Source of the DNA: Butyrivibrio sp. | GTDB lineage: Bacteria; Bacillota; Clostridia; Lachnospirales; Lachnospiraceae | Assembly (NCBI GenBank): GCA_015056565.1 | Contig: SVGB01000003.1 | Span: 149,430 to 213,429, forward strand | Direction: 5' to 3' | Length of the DNA: 64,000 nucleotides | Shown here: piece by piece, positions 1 to 8,308 of the stretch | How positions within the stretch are numbered: the first letter of the stretch is position 1 | Layout: each line of letters starts with the position of its first letter | Notes under the pieces: model-generated | What the model saw: only the letters and a program-made list of their open reading frames with translations | What the model was told of the DNA's origin: nothing | Database searches by the model: none | Position numbers and translations under genes: made by a program

Positions 1-1232
1 AGGATTCCATCTGCGTAGTCTTCAGCAGTAGTAATTCCAGCGATCATGGTGTTTTTGCCAACCTTGACATTGTCAGGAATGACTGAACGCTCTCCGATAG
101 TGACAAGGCCCTCGCAATATATTGAAGGCTTGGTTTCGTTTTCTTTTTGCTCAAAGGCTCCAAGAGTGACTCCGGATCCAATCTGGGTCTTCTCCGCAAT
201 GATGGCCTTTTCTATGTTACAGTTTTCACCGATCTGTGTGTCATTCATAATGATGGAGTGACTGACAACTGTGTCCTTGCCAATCTTTACGCCAGGTCCT
301 ATTACTGAGTTGTAGACCTTACCGTCAATCTCGCAGCCCTCTCCAACGATACTGCGCTCTATTGCGCTGTCGGGTCCCAGATACTGAGGCGGCTGAACAT
401 CGCTAGATGTGTAGATCTTCCAGTACTCTTCGTAGAGGTTGAACTCAGGAACTATGTCAATAAGCTCCATGTTGGCTTCCCAGTAGGAAGTCAGTGTTCC
501 AACATCCTTCCAGTATCCATCAAATTCATATGCAAAAAGGGACTGTCCCTTCTCCTTGCAGTAAGGAATGATATGCTTACCAAAGTCGAGTCCTGCCTGG
601 TCCTTGTTCCTGATGAGGGCTTCCTTTAAGACCTTCCATGAGAAGATGTAGATACCCATTGATGCAAGATTTGAACGTGGATGCTCAGGTTTTTCCTCGA
701 AGTCCACGATCCTCTTGTTCTCATCAGTGATCATGATGCCGAATCTGCTGGCCTCTTCCATTGGAACAGGCATAACGGCTATGGTGACGTCAGCTCCGCT
801 GGACTTATGGAAATCAAGCATTGTCTCATAGTCCATTTTGTAGATATGATCACCTGAAAGGATCAGAACATAGTCAGGGTTGTAATTCTCCATGTACTCC
901 ATGTTCTGATAGATCGCATTGGCAGTACCTGTGTACCACTCGCTGTTCGCGCTCTTCTCATAAGGAGGAAGAACTGTAACTCCACCGAAGTTACGGTCCA
1001 GATCCCAAGGTATTCCAATTCCAATGTGGGAATTAAGTCTGAGAGGACGATACTGCGTCAGAACTCCAACAGTGTCCACTCCAGAATTGATGCAGTTGCT
1101 GAGTGGGAAGTCTATGATCCTGTACTTCCCTCCGAAAGAAACTGCGGGTTTAGCCATCTTTGCAGTCAATACACCTAATCTGCTGCCCTGGCCACCAGCC
1201 AGAAGCATGGCGATCATTTCCTTTTTTATCAT
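1..1232 (-). CDS. glgC: Glucose-1-phosphate adenylyltransferase (ADP-glucose pyrophosphorylase), C-terminus cut by window edge
   Basis: Makes ADP-glucose from glucose-1-phosphate and ATP, the committed step of bacterial glycogen synthesis, in the cytoplasm. The N-terminus has the sugar nucleotidyltransferase signature [11 protein letters not shown], then [14 protein letters not shown], the [11 protein letters not shown] stretch and GDHIYKMDY. Past about residue 290 come hexapeptide-like left-handed beta-helix repeats ([28 protein letters not shown]). About 410 residues are visible, close to the usual 420, so only the extreme C-terminus is missing. I chose the ATG giving MIKKEM because AGGTGG lies just upstream. 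It diverges from murC across about 220 bp. Identification is firm. Confidence 0.95.
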   Translation of the reverse strand, partial: MIKKEMIAMLLAGGQGSRLGVLTAKMAKPAVSFGGKYRIIDFPLSNCINSGVDTVGVLTQYRPLRLNSHIGIGIPWDLDRNFGGVTVLPPYEKSANSEWYTGTANAIYQNMEYMENYNPDYVLILSGDHIYKMDYETMLDFHKSSGADVTIAVMPVPMEEASRFGIMITDENKRIVDFEEKPEHPRSNLASMGIYIFSWKVLKEALIRNKDQAGLDFGKHIIPYCKEKGQSLFAYEFDGYWKDVGTLTSYWEANMELIDIVPEFNLYEEYWKIYTSSDVQPPQYLGPDSAIERSIVGEGCEIDGKVYNSVIGPGVKIGKDTVVSHSIIMNDTQIGENCNIEKAIIAEKTQIGSGVTLGAFEQKENETKPSIYCEGLVTIGERSVIPDNVKVGKNTMIAGITTAEDYADGI

Positions 1233-1398
1233 GTTCCACCTCGTTGCTAAGAATTTCACCAAATATGCTTTCTTAAGCATATAACAGAAACCGCTTTGTT
1301 CTTAATATTAAGTATATCACATGTTGTGATGAAAAAAATACGAAATGGTGTAAATAAGATATATAATTTAGTTAAACGTTTTCGAATTATCTGTTTTT

Positions 1399-1426
1399 TT
1401 GACTTTGACTAAATACGTGCTAGAAT
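1399..1426 (+). promoter_or_regulatory. Probable sigma-A promoter of murC
   Basis: TTGACT, a 16-bp spacer, then TAGAAT preceded by TGC (extended -10). The predicted transcript start is near 1433, giving a leader of about 20 nt ending in the murC ribosome site. Confidence 0.6.
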
Positions 1427-1452
1427 AAAGAGGTTTGGAGGCATATATAAAT

Positions 1453-2847
1453 ATGTATAAAATAGATTTTAAAAATCCTGTTCACGTATACTTCATTGGC
1501 ATTGGCGGTATTTCCATGAGCGGTCTTGCCCAGATCCTGATCCAGGAGGGCTTTAAGATCTCCGGATCTGATTCCAGGGAATCTGCCATGACAAGAGCCC
1601 TTGAGAGTCAGCAGGTTAAGATAAACTATGGTCAGAGAGCTGAGAACATCACATCCGCAGACAAGATCGATGTGGTTGTTTTCACTGCAGCTGTTCATCC
1701 TGACAATCCGGAATTTGCAGCAGCAAAAGAGGCTGGCATTCCAATGCTCACAAGAGCTGAGCTTCTTGGACAGATCATGAAACAGTACGATCTTCCAGTT
1801 GCCATCAGTGGAACCCACGGCAAGACAACTACAACCTCAATGGTTTCCAAGATCCTCTTAGAGGCAGACACAGACCCAACACTTTCAATTGGCGGCGTCT
1901 TCAAGGACATCGGCGGTAACATAAGAGTTGGTAAGTCACAGTATTTTGTAACTGAGGCATGTGAGTACACCAACAGCTTCCTTAGCTTTTTCCCTAAGAT
2001 CAGCGTAATTTCCAACATCGACGCTGACCATCTGGATTTCTTCAAGGATCTTGATGACATCAGACATTCCTTCAGGAAGTTTGCAGAGCTCCTTCCAGCT
2101 GACGGAACTCTCGTTATAAGCGGCGACATTAACAATGTAGATGAGATCACACATGATCTGCCATGTACCATCGTAACCTACGGATCATCTGACAGGTTTG
2201 ACTACTATCCAACAGACATTGTCTACGACGATCACGGCAATCCTTCATTCACAGCTCATCTTCCTATGGGAAAAGAGCTAAAGATAAAGCTTGCAGTACC
2301 TGGCATCCACAACGTTTACAATGCACTGGCAGCTATTGCTGTATCAACTGTACTTAATATAGAAGATGAACATATCACAACCGGTCTTTCACTGTTTGGT
2401 GGAACCAGCAGAAGATTCGAGTACAAGGGCGAGATAAGCGGCGTTACCATTATTGATGACTACGCACATCACCCCACAGAGATAAGGGCCACACTTACAG
2501 CTGCCCAGAATTATCCTCATGAGAAGATATGGTGCGTATTCCAGCCTCACACCTACACGAGGACTAAGGCTCTTTTAGATGAATTTGCACAGGCTCTCTC
2601 TATTGCAGACCACGTAGTTTTAGCAGATATCTACGCAGCCAGGGAGAAGGATGATCTTGGCATCAGCTCAAGAACTCTTGCTGACAAGATTGTCAGTCTG
2701 GGACATGAGTGTAATTATTTTCCGACTACAACAAACTTTAATGAAATAGAAAAATTTCTTTTGCAAAATTGCACTAAGGGAGATTTGTTGATAACCATGG
2801 GAGCCGGAGATGTTGTAAAAATCGGCGATGAGCTCCTTGGCAGGTGA
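1453..2847 (+). CDS. murC: UDP-N-acetylmuramate--L-alanine ligase
   Basis: Adds L-alanine to UDP-MurNAc using ATP, the first peptide-forming step of peptidoglycan precursor synthesis in the cytoplasm. The Mur ligase architecture is complete: an N-terminal Rossmann-like domain with IGIGGISMSGLA, the ATP-binding loop SGTHGKTTTT at about residue 120, the central FFPKISVISNIDADHLDFF segment, DDYAHHPTEI near residue 345 and the C-terminal HTYTRTKALL region. Length (464 aa) is normal. An upstream in-frame TTG at 1435 overlaps the GGAGG ribosome site at 1437-1441, so the ATG at 1453 is the better start. It is followed by a terminator and a DnaA-box-rich gap. Confidence 0.95.
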   Translation: MYKIDFKNPVHVYFIGIGGISMSGLAQILIQEGFKISGSDSRESAMTRALESQQVKINYGQRAENITSADKIDVVVFTAAVHPDNPEFAAAKEAGIPMLTRAELLGQIMKQYDLPVAISGTHGKTTTTSMVSKILLEADTDPTLSIGGVFKDIGGNIRVGKSQYFVTEACEYTNSFLSFFPKISVISNIDADHLDFFKDLDDIRHSFRKFAELLPADGTLVISGDINNVDEITHDLPCTIVTYGSSDRFDYYPTDIVYDDHGNPSFTAHLPMGKELKIKLAVPGIHNVYNALAAIAVSTVLNIEDEHITTGLSLFGGTSRRFEYKGEISGVTIIDDYAHHPTEIRATLTAAQNYPHEKIWCVFQPHTYTRTKALLDEFAQALSIADHVVLADIYAAREKDDLGISSRTLADKIVSLGHECNYFPTTTNFNEIEKFLLQNCTKGDLLITMGAGDVVKIGDELLGR

Positions 2848-2850
2848 TAC

Positions 2851-2987
2851 TTATCCACATTTCCACTTTTATTTATAGTTTATGTAAATCTTTTTTGGTG
2901 GATAAAGGTCTGACTGGTAATCCTCACAGTCAGACCTATTTTTATAGATTTTTTATAAAATAATCCACGTTATCCACATTGTCCACA
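2851..2987. promoter_or_regulatory. Cluster of DnaA-box-like sites upstream of dnaD
   Basis: Two exact TTATCCACA boxes (2851-2859 and 2970-2978), one TTGTCCACA (2979-2987, one mismatch), TTATCCACC on the minus strand (2897-2905, one mismatch) and TAATCCACG (2961-2969, two mismatches) lie within 137 bp. Two of them abut. The consensus is that of the DnaA initiator box. The cluster sits between murC and the replication gene dnaD, about 90 bp before the predicted dnaD promoter. Binding is inferred. Confidence 0.6.
2906..2944 (+). terminator. Rho-independent terminator after murC
   Basis: AGGTCTGACTG (2906-2916) pairs perfectly with CAGTCAGACCT (2927-2937) across a 10-nt loop and is followed by ATTTTTT. 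Confidence 0.85.
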
Positions 2988-3066
2988 AATGATGTTCAAT
3001 TTCAGAAACCGAGATGGTTACTGGATTTCTTCGGCATTTTTGCCCATATCATTTTAAAAATCCCCA

Positions 3067-3075
3067 TGCTATAAT
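3067..3075 (+). promoter_or_regulatory. Extended -10 promoter of the dnaD-like gene
   Basis: TGCTATAAT is a perfect extended -10 element with no clear -35 hexamer. The predicted start near 3082 leaves a leader of about 60 nt. Confidence 0.5.
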
Positions 3076-3142
3076 CTGAATTGTTCCGATGAAGCAAACA
3101 ATTCTTTTTCGGATATGTTAGTAAAGCAGGTGATGAAAGTAT

Positions 3143-4261
3143 ATGATGGGGCGAGTAACTATTAGTTCTAATTGTGGGGAGGATTCTACTTATGTATCAA
3201 ACATTTTCATTGATGAATACATGCAGGACGCAAACGACGCGCAGATTAAGATCTACCTCTATTTGCTGCGTATGATGAGTGCGAATTTACCTACCAGTGT
3301 TCCAGCTCTGGCAGATAAATTCAACCATACAGAATCTGACGTACTACGTTCTTTAAAATATTGGGAAAAGAAAGGACTCATTTCACTTGAGTACGACGCT
3401 TCCCAGAACCTTACCGGAATACATATGGAAGATATTGTAGCCAGCACCCAGAGGCGCTATGGCCGCAGAAGAAATGACGCTGCAGTAAGGCCTGTTCTTT
3501 CTCCAGTTGTAGCATCCGAGCCAGAGATACAGCCAGAGAGCGTTATTCCAGCCAAGCCAAGCTATTCTGCAGCGCAGCTTAAGTCCTTCAAGCAGTCTGA
3601 AGGTTCAAACCTTCTGTTTATCGCAGAGCAGTATTTCGGAAGAACATTATCTCCAACTGAGATGTCCACAGTTTATTACATACACGATGAACTTGGATTC
3701 TCAGACGATCTACTGGACTATCTGATGCAGTATTGCGTCGATAATCATAAAAAGGATTTCAGGTACATGGAAAAGGTGGCCATTAACTGGAATCAGCAGG
3801 GCATCAAAACGCCAAAACAGGCACGTGCGGAGATTTACAAACATGACAGTGACATCATCACTATCATGAAGGCACTCGGTATGGAAAACAGTCCCACTGA
3901 GAAGGAGGGTACCTTTATTCGAAAGTGGATTGGGGAGCTGAGATTTTCGATGGAGATCATCTTGGAAGCCTGCGACCGCACTGTTATGGCGACACAGAAG
4001 AATCGTCTGAAGTATTGCGACAGCATTCTTCGCTCCTGGCATGAAAAAGGAGTAAGTTCACGGGAGGATATTGCCAGGTTAGATGCCGACTTTACCGCAG
4101 ATCTCAAGAAGAGATCCAAGGCTTCCGTTGCATCCATCGATAGCAAACTTCGCGTAGGCGAATCATCTATTCGCTTGGGCGGAACCCAGAATCGCTTCAA
4201 CCAGTTCCAGCAGAACACTTATGATTTTGTAGAACTGGAGAAAAAGCTTCTGGACAACTAG
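3143..4261 (+). CDS. dnaD: DnaD-domain replication protein
   Basis: DnaD-type proteins act with DnaB and DnaI in low-GC Gram-positives to load the replicative helicase at the origin and at stalled forks. The first 115 residues look like a winged-helix domain (MMSANLPTSVPALADKF, VLRSLKYWEKKGLISLEY). Two DnaD/DnaB C-terminal type helical repeats follow: one ends in YMEKVAINWNQQGI, the other in YCDSILRSWHEKGV, both fitting the YxxxIxxxW pattern. A linker rich in Pro, Val and Glu separates the parts. AGGTG lies 10 nt before the ATG. Placement upstream of a DnaC/DnaI-like loader supports a replication role. It could equally be named a DnaB-like primosomal protein; the family is clear, the exact orthology is not. 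Confidence 0.85.
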   Translation: MMGRVTISSNCGEDSTYVSNIFIDEYMQDANDAQIKIYLYLLRMMSANLPTSVPALADKFNHTESDVLRSLKYWEKKGLISLEYDASQNLTGIHMEDIVASTQRRYGRRRNDAAVRPVLSPVVASEPEIQPESVIPAKPSYSAAQLKSFKQSEGSNLLFIAEQYFGRTLSPTEMSTVYYIHDELGFSDDLLDYLMQYCVDNHKKDFRYMEKVAINWNQQGIKTPKQARAEIYKHDSDIITIMKALGMENSPTEKEGTFIRKWIGELRFSMEIILEACDRTVMATQKNRLKYCDSILRSWHEKGVSSREDIARLDADFTADLKKRSKASVASIDSKLRVGESSIRLGGTQNRFNQFQQNTYDFVELEKKLLDN

Positions 4262-4266
4262 AGCCT

Positions 4267-4561
4267 TCTGTCAGATTGGGGAATCTGCAGGAGCGACTAC
4301 ATAAGCTCGGCCCTGTACTCTTGGTTCGGCGGCGGCTCCGGCCTTCCCTGAAACACGTACAGGGCCATACTTATGAAATGCTGGGGTTACGTTTCTGGGG
4401 TTCCGCCCATTTCCTACCTTTCTCCCTTTTGCTCGGTTAAACCAAGCGTTCCACTTAGCCATGGGCATCAATCTCGGCGCGGAGAGCCGCTTGAGATTGA
4501 TATGTCTAAGTTCCACGGTTTAAACTCACAAAGGGGAGAAAGGTAGGAAATGAGCGGAACA
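4267..4561. other. Highly structured gap, candidate non-coding RNA or small palindromic element
   Basis: No protein-coding gene is supported in this 366-bp gap. It holds a run of strong inverted repeats: CAGATT/AATCTG with a GGGG loop (4272-4287); an 18-nt arm at 4301-4318 pairing with 4357-4374 with one mismatch and two G-U-type pairs; a 31-nt arm at 4400-4430 pairing with 4530-4560 with only two mismatches; and, nested inside the last, CTTAG/CTAAG and CAATCTC/GAGATTG stems around 4454-4510. No T-tract follows, so it is not a simple terminator. It resembles no RNA family I recognise. Confidence 0.5.
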
Positions 4562-4627
4562 GGAAGTGTATCGACAGAATTTTTATAAGGATGAGGCCCT
4601 GTTTCTATTTATGAGGAGATTTAGTGT

Positions 4628-5611
4628 ATGGCGTTAACTAATGCACAGTATGATGCGATAATGCATGAATATGAAGATCGGAGAAGTCTTCATAGGCAGG
4701 AATTGGAAGAAAGATTACAGAGTGTTTATGATAATGTTCCTGGGTATAAGGAGCTGGATGAAGAGACTGCTACTGCCAGTGCGGATTTTGGAAGAAGGCT
4801 GATTTCTGGAGAGAAGCTGGACCGCAGGGTGTTAAAGAATCAGCTGGCGGAGCTGGCAAGGCGAAAATTAACGCTGCTGACAGATGCAGGGTATTCTAAA
4901 GATTATCTGGATATGGGGTATACATGTCCGGATTGCAAGGATACTGGATATATTGGCAATGAGAAATGCCATTGTTTTAAGCAGAAAATTATTGAGACTC
5001 TTTATGATAAGTCTAATTTAAGGGCTATGACTAAAGAGGCTAACTTCAAGCACATTTCTGAATCCTATTATCAGGGTGAGGATCTTAAGAGATTTCAGGG
5101 GGCCAGACGAGCTGCTGAAGAATTTGTGAACAATTTTGATAGCGACTACCAAAATTTATTCATTTATGGTACAGTGGGTACTGGTAAATCCTTCCTATCA
5201 GTTTGTATCGCTGATGCGCTGATAAAAAAAGGACATTCCGTTATATATTTCAGTTCACAGGGGTTGTTTGAGCTTATTGCCGAAAACACTTTCGACTATA
5301 AAACAAAACAGAACCTCCGGGCGATTTATGATGATCTTTACGAATGTGAGCTCCTGGTGATCGATGATCTTGGTACTGAGATGAGCAGTACTTTTACTGC
5401 TTCTGAGCTCTTTGCTCTTTTAAATGAGCGTGAGTCCAGGAAGAAATCCACGATCATTACCACCAATTATTCATTGGAGCAGCTTCAGAACACATACTCA
5501 GACCGTATCTTTTCAAGAGTAGCCAGCAACTTCAAGTTGTTAAAGCTCTCCGGTCCTGATATTCGTAAGATCAAGAAGATTGCCAAAAAAGAAAGCGAGG
5601 ACGTTAAGTAA
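4628..5611 (+). CDS. DnaC/DnaI-like helicase loader ATPase
   Basis: AAA+ ATPase of the IstB/DnaC/DnaI type, expected to load replicative helicase onto DNA. It has a zinc-binding cluster at about residues 100-116 (CPDCKDTGYIGNEKCHC), as in DnaI proteins. The Walker A motif GTVGTGKS is at 181-188, Walker B LLVIDD at 242-247, sensor-1-like IITTNYS near 275 and an arginine-finger-type SDRIFSRV segment near 290. Length (327 aa) fits the family. GAGGAG sits 9 nt before the ATG. The stop codon overlaps the ATG of prs by one base, implying translational coupling. The dnaD-like gene upstream supports the primosome role. An IS21 IstB helper is unlikely because no transposase is adjacent. Confidence 0.85.
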   Translation: MALTNAQYDAIMHEYEDRRSLHRQELEERLQSVYDNVPGYKELDEETATASADFGRRLISGEKLDRRVLKNQLAELARRKLTLLTDAGYSKDYLDMGYTCPDCKDTGYIGNEKCHCFKQKIIETLYDKSNLRAMTKEANFKHISESYYQGEDLKRFQGARRAAEEFVNNFDSDYQNLFIYGTVGTGKSFLSVCIADALIKKGHSVIYFSSQGLFELIAENTFDYKTKQNLRAIYDDLYECELLVIDDLGTEMSSTFTASELFALLNERESRKKSTIITTNYSLEQLQNTYSDRIFSRVASNFKLLKLSGPDIRKIKKIAKKESEDVK

Positions 5612-6825
5612 TGCCAAGAAGAGAAGAGAAACGTAATCTGGAGACCATCCCAGTTGGGTCTTTGGGAATGATCCCTTTAAAGGGTATCAAGCCCCTTGCA
5701 GAGAAGGTTGACTACTATCTCGTTAAATGGAGAGCTGAGAGGGAGAATGAGCACAAGGGAAGCCTGGCGTTTACCGGCTATGAGCGCCCTACCTACATTC
5801 TTGATGCTGAGATTCCAAGGTTTGGAACCGGTGAAGCCAAGGGTGTGATCAAGACCTCCGTTCGTGGAGATGACCTCTATCTTTTAGTTGATGTATGTAA
5901 TTATTCAGAAACCTATTCTCTTTTCGGACAGGAAAATCACATGTCCCCTGATGATCACTATCAGGATCTAAAAAGAATCATTGCTGCAGTAGGTGGTAAG
6001 GCAAGAAGAATCACAGTTATCATGCCATTCCTCTACGAGTCAAGACAGCACAAGAGAAGTTCAAGAGAGTCCCTTGACTGTGCTATCGCACTTCAGGAGC
6101 TTGTAAATATGGGCGTAGACAACATCATAACCTTTGATGCACATGACGCCAGAGTTCAAAACGCTATTCCACTTAACGGTTTTGAGACCGTTCGTACAAC
6201 ATATCAGTTTATCAAGGCTCTCCTTCGAAACGTTGATGACCTTCAGATCGATTCAGAGCACATGATGGTAATCTCCCCTGATGAAGGAGGAATGAGCCGT
6301 GCTATCTATCTTGCCAGCGTTCTTGGTCTTGATGTTGGAATGTTCTATAAGAGACGTGACTACACTCAGGTTGTAGATGGAAGAAATCCTATCATCTCCC
6401 ATGAGTTCCTCGGTTCAAGCGTAGAGGGCAAGTCAGTTATCATCGTAGATGACATGATCTCCTCTGGTGAGAGCATGATCGATGTTGCCAGAGCTCTTAA
6501 AGAGAGAAAGGCAGCAAGGATCTACGCATTCTCAACCTTCGGATTATTCACCAGCGGTCTTGAGGTATTTGACAAGGCTTATAATGAAGGCATCATCGAC
6601 AGAGTACTTACAACCAACCTGGTTTACCAGACTCCTGAGCTTCTTTCCAGAGAGTGGTACATCAGCTGTGATATGAGTAAGTACATCGCTTACCTCATCG
6701 ATACACTTAACCACGACGCTTCAATAAGCGATCTTCTCAATCCTGTTGAGCGTATCAACAATATAATTGAGAGATATAACAGCGGCGAACTTAAAGCTTC
6801 CATGGAAGCTGAAAAGAAAGCCTGA
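5611..6825 (+). CDS. prs: Ribose-phosphate pyrophosphokinase (PRPP synthetase), long form
   Basis: Forms phosphoribosyl pyrophosphate from ribose-5-phosphate and ATP for purine, pyrimidine, histidine and NAD synthesis. Seen: the ATP/metal region PFLYESRQHKRSSRESLDC, the TFDAHDARVQNAIP segment near residue 175 and the PRPP-binding loop VIIVDDMISSGESM near 276. At 404 aa it is longer than the roughly 315-aa classical enzyme, with extra N-terminal sequence and a C-terminal tail. I believe this long form is common in related clostridia, but cannot verify that here. It overlaps the helicase-loader gene by one base. A palindromic repeat element starts 15 bp after the stop. Confidence 0.9.
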   Translation: MPRREEKRNLETIPVGSLGMIPLKGIKPLAEKVDYYLVKWRAERENEHKGSLAFTGYERPTYILDAEIPRFGTGEAKGVIKTSVRGDDLYLLVDVCNYSETYSLFGQENHMSPDDHYQDLKRIIAAVGGKARRITVIMPFLYESRQHKRSSRESLDCAIALQELVNMGVDNIITFDAHDARVQNAIPLNGFETVRTTYQFIKALLRNVDDLQIDSEHMMVISPDEGGMSRAIYLASVLGLDVGMFYKRRDYTQVVDGRNPIISHEFLGSSVEGKSVIIVDDMISSGESMIDVARALKERKAARIYAFSTFGLFTSGLEVFDKAYNEGIIDRVLTTNLVYQTPELLSREWYISCDMSKYIAYLIDTLNHDASISDLLNPVERINNIIERYNSGELKASMEAEKKA

Positions 6826-6840
6826 CTGTTGATTGATACA

Positions 6841-6980
6841 GGGGCTGTGTAAAAAGTATTTGTCTTCTTGGTACGCTTTCGCTCCTTTCGCCTAGCAACG
6901 GTACTAAGTTCGAAAGAACCTCACTAAGTACCGGCTGGCTCAAAGGCCCGGCGAGAGACAAATATCTTTTTCACAGCCCC
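6841..6980. repeat. Palindromic repeat element, family 1 copy A
   Basis: The outer arms 6841-6865 and 6956-6980 (GGGGCTGTG... / ...CACAGCCCC) pair over 24 bp with two single-base bulges. They enclose a core of about 90 nt that is roughly 84 percent identical, by eye, to the core of the element at 39939-40160. Inside the core CGGTACT pairs with AGTACCG, and CTTTCG with CGAAAG. It lies between convergent prs and the HAD gene, where it could terminate both. Its right arm encodes the last three codons of the HAD gene. Confidence 0.75.
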
Positions 6981-7654
6981 TTTATTATTTCAACAATATC
7001 TATTAATTTATCTACCTTACAATACAGTTTCCTGACCAGTTCTTCATCTGGCTGAGTCAGGTCTGGGACCATTATCACGTTACAGCCTGCCTCATAAGCA
7101 CTTGTTACGCCATTTGGAGAGTCTTCAACCGCAAAGGTTTCTTTAGGATCAAGGTCCAGCACCTTGCAGGCGTATGCATAGCTATCCGGCGCTGGTTTTC
7201 CTAGTTCAACCATATCTGCACAAATGAGCTTGTCAAAGTAGTCGAACAGACCTATCTTTTTGAGATATCTTTCTGCTCTTGAATAGGTGTTAGCGGTTAC
7301 AAGAGCAGTAAGTATGCCCTGTTCCCGCAACCATATGAGTATCTCTTTTGCCCCAGGTTTAAGGGGGATCCCAGTTTCTTTTACCATTTCTTCCACAAGG
7401 CCTTTACGGTACTCCCTGACCTTGTAGTAATCAAAATCCTCACCGAACCACTCTTTAAACTGCCTTGGAGCAAACGGTCTTCCAAGGGACCTTAGCTTAA
7501 GAGGCATCCAGTCTTCCATCTCGTATCCAAAATGTTTAAGTGCCTTGGGCCACGCAGTCTGATAATACTTTTCTGTATCAGTCAAGGTTCCATCAAGATC
7601 AAACAACACTGCCTTGATCTTACTCTTTATCTCATTCACATTTTCTTTTTCCAT
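6971..7654 (-). CDS. HAD-superfamily phosphatase, beta-phosphoglucomutase-like
   Basis: Cytoplasmic hydrolase or mutase of the HAD subfamily IA with a helical cap. The nucleophile motif FDLDGTLTD has Asp19 and Asp21; motif II is VTANT near residue 118, the Lys motif is ELGKPAPD near 151 and the acidic motif is VEDSPNG near 175. Length (227 aa) is typical. The substrate cannot be read from sequence; sugar phosphates are usual for the group. It starts 2 nt after the stop of the LUD gene and is the last of a five-gene operon. The final codons (KGL and stop) are made of repeat-element sequence, so the native C-terminus was probably replaced. Confidence 0.8.
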   Translation of the reverse strand: MEKENVNEIKSKIKAVLFDLDGTLTDTEKYYQTAWPKALKHFGYEMEDWMPLKLRSLGRPFAPRQFKEWFGEDFDYYKVREYRKGLVEEMVKETGIPLKPGAKEILIWLREQGILTALVTANTYSRAERYLKKIGLFDYFDKLICADMVELGKPAPDSYAYACKVLDLDPKETFAVEDSPNGVTSAYEAGCNVIMVPDLTQPDEELVRKLYCKVDKLIDIVEIIKGL

Positions 7655-7656
7655 TA

Positions 7657-8286
7657 TCAGAATCCCAACTCATCATTAACAAGGATTACATGGATCCTGT
7701 CCTTGTGTCTTGAATATCTTGTGATAAGGAACTGACAGCAGATGGTGTCAGGACTTTTGCAGTTCATGCATGCTCCAGTCTTGGCACATGGTGTTGAAAG
7801 GCCAAAGCGCTGGGCATTGATAGGTGCTGCAACATTTCTTGCCCTCTTCATTGCTCCATCCACATCATCGCAGACCTTATTCATTCCAACGATGAACAGC
7901 ACCTTCTTTGGTCCCTGCGCAATTGCTGAAACTCTGTTTGCGTTACCATCTATGTTTACAAGAACACCGTCCTGAGTCATAGCATTTACACTTGCTAAAA
8001 ATACATCTGCATCGTATGCAGCCAGCATTGCTGCTCTCTTATCCTCCATAGCATCTCGATCTATGAAGTTGTAGTTGCCTTTTTTTACAGCCTCAACAAG
8101 ACCTATCTCGTGGGCACTCATAGCTCCGCCCATAGTCACAGAGCTTCCTTCAGGAATAAGTTCCAGAGCTTTTTTAAGCGCCTCCTCTTTGGTTGCGGCA
8201 TAATAGCCTGTCATATTCCTGGACTCAAGGCCCTTTATTATTGTCTGTGCCCACAGTTCGTTTCTCTTTTTTGCCATCTCGTGCAT
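7657..8286 (-). CDS. LUD-domain (lactate-utilisation, LutC/DUF162-like) protein
   Basis: Matches the LUD fold protein group related to LutB/LutC. Seen: an N-terminal helical region, ALELIPEGSSVTMGGAMSAHEIG near residues 40-60 in place of the family's glycine-rich region, DADVFLASVNAMTQDG near 95 and a late cysteine cluster CAKTGACMNCKSPDTIC near residues 166-182. Stand-alone LUD proteins of this kind are common in clostridia and their substrate is unknown. LutA and LutB partners are absent, so a real lactate role is not supported. The cysteine cluster could bind metal or an Fe-S centre (inference). GGAGG lies close upstream of the ATG. Fourth gene of the five-gene operon. Confidence 0.75.
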   Translation of the reverse strand: MHEMAKKRNELWAQTIIKGLESRNMTGYYAATKEEALKKALELIPEGSSVTMGGAMSAHEIGLVEAVKKGNYNFIDRDAMEDKRAAMLAAYDADVFLASVNAMTQDGVLVNIDGNANRVSAIAQGPKKVLFIVGMNKVCDDVDGAMKRARNVAAPINAQRFGLSTPCAKTGACMNCKSPDTICCQFLITRYSRHKDRIHVILVNDELGF

Positions 8287-8308
8287 AAAAACCTCCTACC
8301 CTGCCAGA

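Noticed and set aside
1370..1385. Catabolite-control (cre) site near GTTAAACGTTTTCG between glgC and murC
   Set aside because: Several consensus positions differ, so the match is no better than expected in AT-rich DNA.
1435..1452. TTG start six codons upstream of the murC ATG
   Set aside because: The TTG overlaps the GGAGG ribosome site that serves the ATG at 1453.
2848..3142. Chromosomal replication origin
   Set aside because: DnaA boxes are present, but dnaA, dnaN and rpmH are not in the window and no clear DNA-unwinding element was seen, so only a DnaA-binding cluster is claimed.
4271..4516. An 81-residue minus-strand reading frame across the structured dnaD-dnaC gap
   Set aside because: It has no ribosome site, its sequence follows the inverted repeats, and it resembles no family; structure explains the region better.
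4628..5611. IstB-type IS21 helper ATPase
   Set aside because: No transposase or IS ends are adjacent, and the zinc cluster plus the dnaD and prs neighbours fit a chromosomal helicase loader.
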